Part shown: positions 1 through 7,126 of the stretch, in pieces | Layout of the letters: each line of letters opens with the position of its first letter | Position numbering within the stretch: position 1 is the first letter of the stretch | Source: Allocoprococcus comes | GTDB lineage: Bacteria > Bacillota > Clostridia > Lachnospirales > Lachnospiraceae | Assembly (NCBI RefSeq): GCF_013300725.1 | Contig: NZ_JAAIMM010000021.1 | Coordinates: forward strand, 1 to 61,292 | Direction: 5' to 3' | Length of the DNA: 61,292 nucleotides | The notes under the pieces: generated by a model | Seen by the model: only the letters and a program-made list of their open reading frames with translations | Databases searched by the model: none | Told to the model about the DNA's origin: nothing | Position numbers and translations under genes: made by a program

Positions 1-1
1 A

Positions 2-47
2 TACCCCCATATAGGACTTTTATATTTCATTGTCCTATATGAGGGTA
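2..47. repeat. Inverted repeat / stem-loop
   Basis: Arms at 2-17 and 32-47 pair almost perfectly (TACCC-CATATAGGAC against GTCCTATATG-GGGTA, with one internal mismatch) around a 14-base AT-rich loop. It lies downstream of the minus-strand methyltransferase gene. It lacks a clean T-run directly after the stem, so it may be a weak terminator or part of a repeat continuing outside the window. Confidence 0.5.
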
Positions 48-109
48 GCATATCATATTCAATCCCCTTTTTATTATATAAATTGCAGTATTTACAATGC
101 GTTTAAAGT

Positions 110-1312
110 CTACTTTTCATCGACGATCTGGAACACATAGAATTTTAAATAATACGATTCTTCTGCAGACCACAAAATCGGATGATCCGGTGCCTGTGTC
201 CGGTATTCTACCTGTCTGACTCTCTTATGCACATTCTGCGCTGCCTGGTGGATCGTCTTCGTAAAAAGCTCATAATCCATAAAATGCGAGCAGGAACAGG
301 TTGCCAGATATCCGCCTGGTTTTACCAGCTTCATTCCGCGCATATTGATCTCGCGATATCCCTTTGTCGCATTCTTGATCGTCTTACGGGATTTGGTAAA
401 TGCAGGTGGATCCAGGATTACCACATCATACTGCTTTCCTTCTTCTTCCAGCTTTGGAAGCAAGTCAAATACGTCTGCACAGACAAATTCAACTCTGTCT
501 TCTAATCCATTGAGTCTTGCGTTCTCTCTTGCCTGTTCTACGCCAAGTTCTGAAGCATCTACACCTGTTACATGCTTTGCCCCTGCAATCCCTGCATTCA
601 GCGCAAAAGAGCCAGTGTGCGTGAAGCAGTCCAGAACCTCTGCATCCTTGCAAAGTCTCTGGATTGCCAGACGATTGTATTTCTGATCCAGGAAAAATCC
701 TGTCTTCTGTCCGTCTTTGACATCAACCATGTATCTGACACCATTTTCCACAATCTCAACTTTGGTATCAAATTCTTCACCGATAAAGCCTTTGACTCTC
801 TCCATGCCTTCATTCTGACGAACCTTTGCATCGCTCCGTTCATACACGCCACGGATCGTAATTCCATCTTCTGAAAGAACCGCTTTCAAAATGTCCACGA
901 TCTCTTCTTTCATCCGGTCGATTCCGAGTGCAAGAGACTCTACAACCAGCACATCCGAGAATTTATCGATCACCAGCCCTGGAAGAAAATCCGCTTCCCC
1001 GAAAATCACACGGCAGCTTGATGTATCTACTGTCTTTTTCCGGTATTCCCACGCATCTCTCACTCTCATTTCCAGAAATGCATGATCGATCTCCTGATCC
1101 TGCTTTCTTGTCATCATACGGATCCGGATCTTAGAATTCATATTGATAAATCCTCTTCCCATTCCGTACCCGTCAAAATCATGGACGATCACAATGTCAC
1201 CATTCTCAAATTCTCCCATGATCGAATCAATTTCATTATCGAATATCCAGGCGCCGCCTGATTTCAGCAGACGTCCCTCGCCCTTTTTCAATGTCACTAT
1301 AGCCTGATGCAT
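110..1312 (-). CDS. Class I SAM-dependent rRNA methyltransferase, RlmI/RlmK family
   Basis: A 400-residue cytoplasmic methyltransferase of the PUA plus Rossmann-fold type that methylates cytosine C5 in large-subunit rRNA in characterised relatives. The N-terminal 75 residues resemble the PUA-like domain. The catalytic half shows the SAM-binding stretch DCFTHTGSFALNAG, an acidic GVDASE strand end, and the DPPAFTKS motif typical of RlmI proteins, followed by the CSCSHF catalytic cysteine region. I start at the ATG with AAGGAG six bases upstream; a GTG five codons earlier is less likely. It follows the HAD gene on the same strand after 42 bases, so the two may be co-transcribed. The exact target base is not readable from sequence. 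Confidence 0.9.
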   Translation of the reverse strand: MHQAIVTLKKGEGRLLKSGGAWIFDNEIDSIMGEFENGDIVIVHDFDGYGMGRGFINMNSKIRIRMMTRKQDQEIDHAFLEMRVRDAWEYRKKTVDTSSCRVIFGEADFLPGLVIDKFSDVLVVESLALGIDRMKEEIVDILKAVLSEDGITIRGVYERSDAKVRQNEGMERVKGFIGEEFDTKVEIVENGVRYMVDVKDGQKTGFFLDQKYNRLAIQRLCKDAEVLDCFTHTGSFALNAGIAGAKHVTGVDASELGVEQARENARLNGLEDRVEFVCADVFDLLPKLEEEGKQYDVVILDPPAFTKSRKTIKNATKGYREINMRGMKLVKPGGYLATCSCSHFMDYELFTKTIHQAAQNVHKRVRQVEYRTQAPDHPILWSAEESYYLKFYVFQIVDEK

Positions 1313-1354
1313 TTTTTCTCCTTCCACATACTCTTACGTATTCTTCTGCAAATA

Positions 1355-1822
1355 TTATCCACGGAGTCCTGCAATGATCCGGCCTGGATAGAGCAGAAGA
1401 TCCAGTCCATCCTGCATAGATCTGACACAGAGATCCGCATTTTTCAATAATTTCCCATAGACACCTTCCCGATCCATAACAGCGATGGAAAGTGCCGCCT
1501 CTTTCAGCATCCACTCATCGTTTCTGCCATTGCCGATTGCCACACAGCGCTTTGCACCGGTTGCTTTTACCAATTCCCTTTTATACTCCTTTGCATTACC
1601 TGTCGGAAATGTCTCCAGGATCACCGGAAGCCCTTCGCACTGCGCTTTCGCATTTCCATGCGTATCTGCAGTCAGTACATAAATTCGGAACTGCTCTGAA
1701 AGTGCGATAAGACGTTCCTTCACACTCGGCGGGATCACACCGTCCACAGCGATCGTCCCGTTCATATCTAAAAATATCGTATCAAGTTCTAATGTTTTAT
1801 ACTCCGGAATAACCAGTTTCAT
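1355..1822 (-). CDS. Small HAD-superfamily phosphatase (soluble P-type-ATPase-like)
   Basis: A 155-residue protein with HAD motif I as FLDMNGTIAVDG near residue 18, a threonine after the first strand (VLTADTHG), and the C-terminal GNGRNDEWML motif that supplies the magnesium-binding acidic residues. There is no cap domain, which matches the family of stand-alone P-domain-like HAD proteins. The start is the ATG behind AAAGGAG at 1822; the in-frame ATG 17 codons upstream has no site. The second motif-I residue is Asn rather than Asp (DMN), also seen in phosphatases of this subgroup. Substrate is unknown. It is probably transcribed with the downstream methyltransferase. Confidence 0.8.
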   Translation of the reverse strand: MKLVIPEYKTLELDTIFLDMNGTIAVDGVIPPSVKERLIALSEQFRIYVLTADTHGNAKAQCEGLPVILETFPTGNAKEYKRELVKATGAKRCVAIGNGRNDEWMLKEAALSIAVMDREGVYGKLLKNADLCVRSMQDGLDLLLYPGRIIAGLRG

Positions 1823-1938
1823 AGGAACTCCTTTCCTGCCATCTGGCACGTTGCTTTTTCTATTATAATACATATTTCATACAGACTCCACATATTTTGT
1901 AACAACTGTTTTATCTGATAAAGAGGAGGATTGTAAAT

Positions 1939-2649
1939 ATGAAACCAGTTGTTGGAATCTTATGCTGTGGCTTCGACGGCAAAAACCAGTTTGTAACCGA
2001 TACCTATGTGCGGGCAGTCCGCATTTCCGGAGGAATCCCCCTTCTGATACCGATTCTTCCTCAGGACTTCCCGATCGATTCTTATCTTGACATATGCGAT
2101 GGATTTCTACTCCCCGGAGGAGGTGATTTTACACCGTTTCTCTTCAATGAAGATCCACTTCCCGGTGTAGGACAGACCAATCTTTCTGTGGATCTTTTCC
2201 AGATTCATTTTGCAGAGGAAATCTTAAAACGGCATCTGCCGGTAATCGGCATCTGCCGGGGTATGCAGGTACTCAACGCTGCCTGTGGCGGAACGGTCTA
2301 TCAGGATCTTTCCTGCCAGCCCGGAGATCCTTTTCTGCATATGCAGACCTCACAGAACCGCAGCGATATGTGGCATCAGATCTTCATCACCAAAGGCAGC
2401 CATCTTCATGAACTGACCGGAGACACTCTGTACACCAATAGTTTCCACCATCAGTCCGTTCATCTGCTCGGAAAAAATGTCCATGCCTGTGCACACACTT
2501 CTGATGGCACAGTCGAAGCAATCGAAATCGAAGGACAGCCTTTTGCACTTGGCGTACAGTGGCATCCGGAATCCATGTTTTTTACTTCTCCATGCATGCG
2601 GGAATTGTTTTCGCTTTTCGTCCGGTCGATGCTTCCCGGAACAGATTAA
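1939..2649 (+). CDS. Peptidase C26 / gamma-glutamyl-gamma-aminobutyrate hydrolase family
   Basis: A 236-residue class I glutamine-amidotransferase-like hydrolase related to PuuD, which cleaves gamma-glutamyl amide bonds. The nucleophile is Cys106 in the elbow GICRGMQ, and the rest of the triad is His209/Glu211 in the GVQWHPES motif. The oxyanion region LLPGGGDF is at 58-64. The ribosome-binding site AGAGGAGG lies nine bases before the ATG. It stands alone, divergent from the HAD/methyltransferase pair, with no polyamine genes beside it, so whether gamma-Glu-GABA or another gamma-glutamyl compound is the substrate is open. Confidence 0.88.
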   Translation: MKPVVGILCCGFDGKNQFVTDTYVRAVRISGGIPLLIPILPQDFPIDSYLDICDGFLLPGGGDFTPFLFNEDPLPGVGQTNLSVDLFQIHFAEEILKRHLPVIGICRGMQVLNAACGGTVYQDLSCQPGDPFLHMQTSQNRSDMWHQIFITKGSHLHELTGDTLYTNSFHHQSVHLLGKNVHACAHTSDGTVEAIEIEGQPFALGVQWHPESMFFTSPCMRELFSLFVRSMLPGTD

Positions 2650-2835
2650 ATTCCTTTTGCCGGGCTACAGACTCTGCTTTCTGCGGTTCCTTCAGAATAT
2701 ATGTATAACATGTTCACAAACGTTCATAATTCTTTCAAATTATAAACACACTTTTTTCACAAGATATGAGTATACTAATAATTGTCAAAAGGAAATAAAC
2801 CTTTTCACATAATAAAATTTTTCTTTTTCATAAAC

Positions 2836-2863
2836 GCCGATATTCGGGAAACCGGATATCGGC
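2836..2863 (-). terminator. Terminator of the 2882-3523 HAD gene
   Basis: GCCGATAT and ATATCGGC pair around a 12-base loop just past the stop codon of the minus-strand gene and run into GTTT and AT-rich sequence. The remaining 185 bases back to 2650 are AT-rich and show no gene. Confidence 0.6.
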
Positions 2864-2881
2864 TCTCCTCATTTTCAGGGG

Positions 2882-3523
2882 TTATTTCAGATATTCCAGA
2901 AGTCCTCGCAGATCTGGGACAACATGATCTGCCATCTTTTTGACCTCTTCGTCCGCAGGTGTCAGATCCGGAACCATCGTCACATGGCAGCCCGCCTGAT
3001 AAGCCGCATTTACCCCGTTCGGTGAATCTTCAACCGCCATGCACTCTTCAGGCTTCCGCCCGATCTTCTCACAGGCATAGAGATACACATCCGGCCTCGG
3101 TTTTCCCAATTTCACCATAGATGCACTGATGATCTCATCAAACAGCTCTTTAAATCCGACCATTTCCAGATAACGCACAGCCCTGTCTTCCGCTGTAGCC
3201 GTCACAACCGCTCTCTGATAACCACGTCTTTTCAGCTCCTTGATCGTCTCTTCCACATACGGCTTCTTCTCGATTCCGAAACGCGCAATGTGATCACTCA
3301 TCAGTTCCTGTCTGCGCCGTCTGAGCTCATTGTATGGGAAATCCTCTCCAAAAATTTCCTTCATCTGCTCTCTTGCAAATACGGATGCACAGCTGCGGAA
3401 TTTGTAGGCCGTTTCCAGGTCCAGCCGGTATCCCGCCTCCCGCATTGCCTTTTGTTTGTATACTGTCAGATATTTCTCTGTATCGATCAGGATGCCATCC
3501 ATATCAAAAAGTACTGCTTTCAT
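2882..3523 (-). CDS. HAD-IA hydrolase, beta-phosphoglucomutase-like
   Basis: A 213-residue HAD phosphatase or phosphomutase with a helical C1 cap. Motif I is LFDMDGILID at residues 5-14, motif II is VVTAT, motif III the lysine in MVKLGKPRPDVY, and motif IV AVEDSPNGVNAA. The ATG at 3523 sits behind AGGAGG with a five-base spacer; an upstream ATG lies inside that site and is rejected. The DMDG(I/V)L and EDSxxG signatures fit sugar-phosphate phosphatases or beta-phosphoglucomutase, but the cap residues that set specificity cannot be assigned here. It stands alone with its own terminator. Confidence 0.85.
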   Translation of the reverse strand: MKAVLFDMDGILIDTEKYLTVYKQKAMREAGYRLDLETAYKFRSCASVFAREQMKEIFGEDFPYNELRRRRQELMSDHIARFGIEKKPYVEETIKELKRRGYQRAVVTATAEDRAVRYLEMVGFKELFDEIISASMVKLGKPRPDVYLYACEKIGRKPEECMAVEDSPNGVNAAYQAGCHVTMVPDLTPADEEVKKMADHVVPDLRGLLEYLK

Positions 3524-3593
3524 CTTGTCCTCCTGTAGCATATTTCATTTTGTAAAAACAATTACTTTCTATATCATACCATTCCCTTCAGGA

Positions 3594-3625
3594 AGAAAAA
3601 AGACGAAGATTTTACTCTCCGCCTT
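3594..3625 (-). terminator. Terminator of the trigger-factor-like lipoprotein gene
   Basis: On the minus strand AAGGCGGAGA pairs with TCTTCGTCTT (two G-U pairs) around GTAAAA, followed by a T-rich run. It lies 18 bases after the stop of the lipoprotein gene. Confidence 0.75.
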
Positions 3626-3643
3626 TTGACTGTTTGCTTATAT

Positions 3644-4768
3644 CTATTTTGTACTTTCTGTGCTGCCGGTACTTCCTGTATTGCTTGAACCGCTTTTGCT
3701 GCTGTCAGATGAAGTACTTTTCACCTGCTTGCAGTTGTCTGCTACCCAGTCTTCTACGATATCCAGTCTTGCTGTCTTTTCCAGATTCTCCAGGTTCCCG
3801 GCATCTTCCAGTGCTTTTTTGAGTGCATCTACATCTTCGTATCCGTAAGCCTTTGCATACTCCTTATACTTCTTCTCAAGTGTCTTATCTGACACATCGA
3901 TCTTTGCCTTCTCAATGATCAGATCTGCCACAAGGTTGGCCTTTACCTGATCCTTTGCAGCCTGGGTTGCCTTTGAATTAAAAGTTTCCTCATCCATATT
4001 CATATACTGTTTAAGGAAATCTGCAAAATCAAGGTTATAATAAGATGCCATATTCTTATACTGTGTCTTGATCGAACTGATCATATTCTTCAGATCCTTC
4101 TTCGGATACTTGTTCACAGTTGTGTTCTCAAGTACTGCTTTCCATGCATTTTCCTTGATTGTATTCTGCTGGTTTTCTTTGCTGTTTTTTTTCAGAGATT
4201 TTTTGATTTCCTTTTTGTACTCTTCCACCGTCTTGGAAGTCTCAGAAACACTCTGTACAAATTCATCGGTAAGCTCCGGTACATCGGTCTGGCTAATTCC
4301 CTTCAGTGTAACGGTAAACACAACTGCCTGACCTGCAAGCTCTTCATTTCCATAGTTTTCCGGGAAAGTCAGATCCAGATCAAAGGTATCACCGATATTA
4401 TGTCCGACAACACCGTCCTCAAATCCGTCAATAAACTGACCGCTTCCTAATGTAAGCTGTGCATCTGTCGCTGTTCCACCATCAAATGCCACACCATCTT
4501 TTTTTCCTTCATAGTCGATCGTTACTGTATCTCCGGTTTGTGCTGCACGGTCTGTAACTTCTGTTGTAGTTGATTTAGACTGAAGCACACTGTTGATCTG
4601 TGTTTCTACATCATTATCCGATATCGCATCCGCATCTACTTTATCAATCTCCACACCTTTATATTTTGTAATCGTAACATAATCATTGGAAATCTCACCG
4701 GAGCATCCGGTAAGAAGTAATGACAATGCACAGATACCTGCTGCCAGTACTGTTAATTTCTTTTTCAT
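3644..4768 (-). CDS. Extracytoplasmic trigger-factor-like lipoprotein (FKBP-type peptidyl-prolyl isomerase)
   Basis: A 374-residue predicted lipoprotein foldase. The signal peptide ends in a lipobox, LLLTGC, with Cys22 as the lipidated residue. Residues about 80-160 form an FKBP-like domain (GDTVTIDYEG, GSGQFIDGFEDGVVG, LTFPENYG), and about 165-345 resemble the helical C-terminal chaperone domain of trigger factor. The N-terminal ribosome-binding domain of cytosolic trigger factor, with its GFRxGxxP signature, is absent. The tail is Ser/Thr-rich. The start has AAGAGGTG upstream. I infer a membrane-anchored chaperone for secreted proteins, in the niche PrsA fills elsewhere. Annotation simply as tig would be misleading. 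Confidence 0.85.
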   Translation of the reverse strand: MKKKLTVLAAGICALSLLLTGCSGEISNDYVTITKYKGVEIDKVDADAISDNDVETQINSVLQSKSTTTEVTDRAAQTGDTVTIDYEGKKDGVAFDGGTATDAQLTLGSGQFIDGFEDGVVGHNIGDTFDLDLTFPENYGNEELAGQAVVFTVTLKGISQTDVPELTDEFVQSVSETSKTVEEYKKEIKKSLKKNSKENQQNTIKENAWKAVLENTTVNKYPKKDLKNMISSIKTQYKNMASYYNLDFADFLKQYMNMDEETFNSKATQAAKDQVKANLVADLIIEKAKIDVSDKTLEKKYKEYAKAYGYEDVDALKKALEDAGNLENLEKTARLDIVEDWVADNCKQVKSTSSDSSKSGSSNTGSTGSTESTK

Positions 4769-4839
4769 TTTATTTTACACCTCTTATATCTTCATTCTCT
4801 CTGACTGTCCAAATCACCCACATCAGAGCGCTACATATG

Positions 4840-4845
4840 ATTATA
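4840..4845 (-). promoter_or_regulatory. Extended -10 promoter of the trigger-factor-like gene
   Basis: On the minus strand TGTTATAAT forms an extended -10 element 70 bases before the start codon. No good -35 box is visible at the standard distance. Confidence 0.5.
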
Positions 4846-4940
4846 ACACATAATCCGTCATTGAAAAGGGATTTCCCAAAATTCACATTTATTTCAGATT
4901 TTCCATTACTTTCAAAAAGCCGCCAAAAACTTCAAATTAC

Positions 4941-4969
4941 TTGCACTTGTCTACAAACAATGCTACAAT
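4941..4969 (+). promoter_or_regulatory. SigA-type promoter of the 5006 gene
   Basis: TTGCAC (4941-4946), a 17-base spacer and TACAAT (4964-4969), ending 36 bases before the start codon. Confidence 0.8.
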
Positions 4970-5005
4970 AAGCTATGTGTAAATATGATTTGAGGAGGAA
5001 AACCC

Positions 5006-5446
5006 GTGAGTAAGATAACGATCGTATTACTGGTAATTCTTGCCGTACTGCTTATCGCCCTGGTTGTTCTGTATTTCCTCGGTAAGAAAGCGCAGAAAAA
5101 GCAGGCAGAACAGGAAGAGATGATTGCAGCTGCTGCACAGCAGGTCAACATCCTGGTTATCGACAAAGGTAAGATGAAGCTTAAAGATGCCGGTTTCCCG
5201 TCAGTTGTTCTTGAGAATACACCTAAGTATCTTCGTCGTTCAAAGGTACCGGTAGTCAAGGCAAAAGTCGGACCAAAGATCATGACTCTGATGTGTGATG
5301 CAAGCATCTATGATCTTATTCCAGTCAAAAAAGAAGTAAAAGCAACCGTAAGCGGTATTTACATCACTGCAGTAAAAGGAGTCAGAGGTTCTCTTGAGAC
5401 TCCACCTAAGAAAAAAGGATTCTGGGCAAGACTGCGGAACAAGTAA
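5006..5446 (+). CDS. Uncharacterised single-pass membrane protein
   Basis: A 146-residue protein I do not recognise by function. Residues 4-25 are a strongly hydrophobic membrane helix followed by a basic stretch (KKAQKKQ), so it is probably anchored with its C-terminal part in the cytoplasm. The rest is a compact beta-rich domain (about 48-125) that resembles no catalytic family I know, ending in a basic tail. The start is GTG behind GAGGAGG, chosen because no ATG fits. It has a consensus promoter and its own terminator, so it is a monocistronic, probably constitutive gene. There is no signal-peptidase site, which favours an anchor over secretion. Confidence 0.75.
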   Translation: MSKITIVLLVILAVLLIALVVLYFLGKKAQKKQAEQEEMIAAAAQQVNILVIDKGKMKLKDAGFPSVVLENTPKYLRRSKVPVVKAKVGPKIMTLMCDASIYDLIPVKKEVKATVSGIYITAVKGVRGSLETPPKKKGFWARLRNK

Positions 5447-5450
5447 GATT

Positions 5451-5485
5451 AAAAAAGAATGTGCCATAAGGTACGTTCTTTTTTA
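5451..5485 (+). terminator. Terminator of the 5006 gene
   Basis: AAAAAAGAATGTGCC pairs with GGTACGTTCTTTTTT through two G-U pairs around a four-base loop. Confidence 0.85.
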
Positions 5486-5503
5486 TTCCCCATAATGAAA
5501 AAC

Positions 5504-5540
5504 AGGGTAAATGATTCTGAGCCGATCGAATCATTTACCC
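5504..5540. terminator. Terminator after the DUF1934 gene, possibly bidirectional
   Basis: GGGTAAATGATTC and GAATCATTTACCC are perfect 13-base arms around an 11-base loop. A T-run follows on the plus strand and a shorter one on the minus strand. It lies just past the stop of the minus-strand DUF1934 gene. Confidence 0.8.
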
Positions 5541-5548
5541 TTTTTGTT

Positions 5549-6022
5549 TTATTTTCCTGAAATTGCTTCCTCTGCCTGTGCTTTCGGTCTTATGCTCATT
5601 GCGATCCGGCAGTCTGCCGTCGCTTCATGATTCACATCAAGCCCATACTCCACAGCAATATCAATTCGCTCATCATCCACATTCACATCCAGCTTCCGTG
5701 TATGAATTCCAACATGAAGCTGCCCATACGGTGTATCATAATAAGTAACATTCATCTGATTCTTCTCAAATACCATATGTGCATTCGTAATTCCGCTCTT
5801 CATGATCTCCATCGAATCTTCACCGGTGATCTTGATCTTATTCTTAACCACCCCCGGAATCCCTTCCATTACTTCATCATAAAGAATATAATGCTTTCCG
5901 TTCTTCCAGTAATAGCTCGCCGGAGTGATCACTTCGATCGGCTCATTCTCTTCATTTTCTTCCGGATCTGCAAATGCCATATCATGCAGTCCGGAAATCG
6001 TCAATAATACATCCTGTGTCAT
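5549..6022 (-). CDS. DUF1934 family protein
   Basis: A 157-residue cytoplasmic protein matching the DUF1934 pattern: MTQDVLLTISGL at the start, then alternating strands expected to form a calycin-like barrel, with YYWKNGKHYILYDE and MNVTYYDTPYGQL as its most recognisable pieces. No enzymatic residues are evident and the family has no firm function. I prefer the ATG that gives the family-typical start; another ATG three codons upstream is possible. It begins about 24 bases after the pfkA stop on the same strand and is likely co-transcribed with it. Confidence 0.8.
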   Translation of the reverse strand: MTQDVLLTISGLHDMAFADPEENEENEPIEVITPASYYWKNGKHYILYDEVMEGIPGVVKNKIKITGEDSMEIMKSGITNAHMVFEKNQMNVTYYDTPYGQLHVGIHTRKLDVNVDDERIDIAVEYGLDVNHEATADCRIAMSIRPKAQAEEAISGK

Positions 6023-6046
6023 ACACGTCATCCAATCTGTCTGTTA

Positions 6047-7024
6047 TTAGATGGCAAGCTGTTTTGCGATATCGTACTGGTACTCCGGAATTCCTTTCTG
6101 CATTGCCAGTGCTTCGTTGATATCGAAGTCAATATACTCGCCATGTTTGTATCCTACTACACGGTTTGTTTTTCCTTCAAGAAGAAGATCTACGGCAAGA
6201 GATCCCATGATAGATGCATAAACTCTGTCTTTTGCTGTCGGGCTTCCACCACGCTGCATGTGACCAAGAATCGTAGCACGGGTCTCCATACCTGTCTCTT
6301 TTTCGATTCTCTTTGCCATATTCATAGAATCACCGATACCTTCGGCATTGATGATAATGTAATGCTTTTTACCGCGTTTTCTGCTTTCTTTGATGTCTGC
6401 AATGATCTTTGCTTCATCGTAGTCATGTTCCTCAGGAAGAAGAATCTTCTCTGCTCCATTGGCAATACCGCACCACAGTGCAAGGTATCCTGCATCACGT
6501 CCCATAACTTCGATAACACTGCATCTTTCATGTGATGTAGATGTATCACGTACTTTGTCGATTGCTTCCATCGCTGTATTAACCGCTGTATCGAATCCGA
6601 TTGTGTATTCTGTACATGCGATATCAAGATCGATCGTTCCCGGAAGTCCGATTGTATTTACTCCAAAATCAGATAATTTCTGTGCTCCCTTGAAGGAACC
6701 GTCTCCTCCGATAACTACCAGACCGTCAATTCCGTATTTCTTACAGATTGCTGCTGCTTTCTGCTGTCCTTCTGGTGTACGCATTTCCTCGCAACGGGCT
6801 GTCAGAAGAATCGTTCCACCTCTCTGGATCGTGTCTGATACATCTCTGGCACTTAAATCAATAATTTCCTCGTTAAGAAGTCCTGAATAACCTCTTCTGA
6901 TTCCTCTTACTTTCAGTCCTTTGCCCAATGCGGTTCTTACAACTGCACGGATTGCAGCGTTCATTCCCGGTGCGTCTCCACCACTGGTCAATACGCCGAT
7001 AGTTCTGATTACTTTTTCTGCCAT
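6047..7024 (-). CDS. pfkA: ATP-dependent 6-phosphofructokinase
   Basis: A 325-residue glycolytic enzyme that phosphorylates fructose 6-phosphate. Residues 13-18 (TSGGDA) and GGDGS at 106-110 form the ATP site; Gly at the third position after GGD, rather than Asp, indicates ATP and not pyrophosphate as donor. The catalytic loop reads GTIDLDI (129-135), where the classical enzyme has GTIDNDI, so one Asn is Leu while the catalytic Asp132 is kept. MGRDAGYLA and GHMQRGGSPTA complete the substrate sites. A strong site, GGAGGAG, precedes the ATG. It follows dnaE after 85 bases, an arrangement common in Lachnospiraceae, but has its own promoter. Confidence 0.97.
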   Translation of the reverse strand: MAEKVIRTIGVLTSGGDAPGMNAAIRAVVRTALGKGLKVRGIRRGYSGLLNEEIIDLSARDVSDTIQRGGTILLTARCEEMRTPEGQQKAAAICKKYGIDGLVVIGGDGSFKGAQKLSDFGVNTIGLPGTIDLDIACTEYTIGFDTAVNTAMEAIDKVRDTSTSHERCSVIEVMGRDAGYLALWCGIANGAEKILLPEEHDYDEAKIIADIKESRKRGKKHYIIINAEGIGDSMNMAKRIEKETGMETRATILGHMQRGGSPTAKDRVYASIMGSLAVDLLLEGKTNRVVGYKHGEYIDFDINEALAMQKGIPEYQYDIAKQLAI

Positions 7025-7097
7025 GATATGTCTCCTCCGTCTCTTCTACTTTGTAACTTTACTATCCTTTTGCTTAATTTATCTCAATTCACACGTT

Positions 7098-7126
7098 ATT
7101 GTATAATATTCACCCCTTCATTTCAA
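7098..7126 (-). promoter_or_regulatory. pfkA promoter overlapping the end of dnaE
   Basis: On the minus strand TTGAAA (7121-7126), a 17-base spacer and TACAAT (7098-7103). The -35 box lies within the last codons of dnaE. Confidence 0.7.

Noticed and set aside
182-1134. Plus-strand open frames opposite the methyltransferase gene, and similar antisense frames throughout
   Set aside because: No ribosome sites, low-complexity or improbable composition, and full overlap with well-supported genes.
6047-7024. Pyrophosphate-dependent phosphofructokinase
   Set aside because: The GGDGS motif keeps Gly where pyrophosphate-dependent enzymes have Asp.
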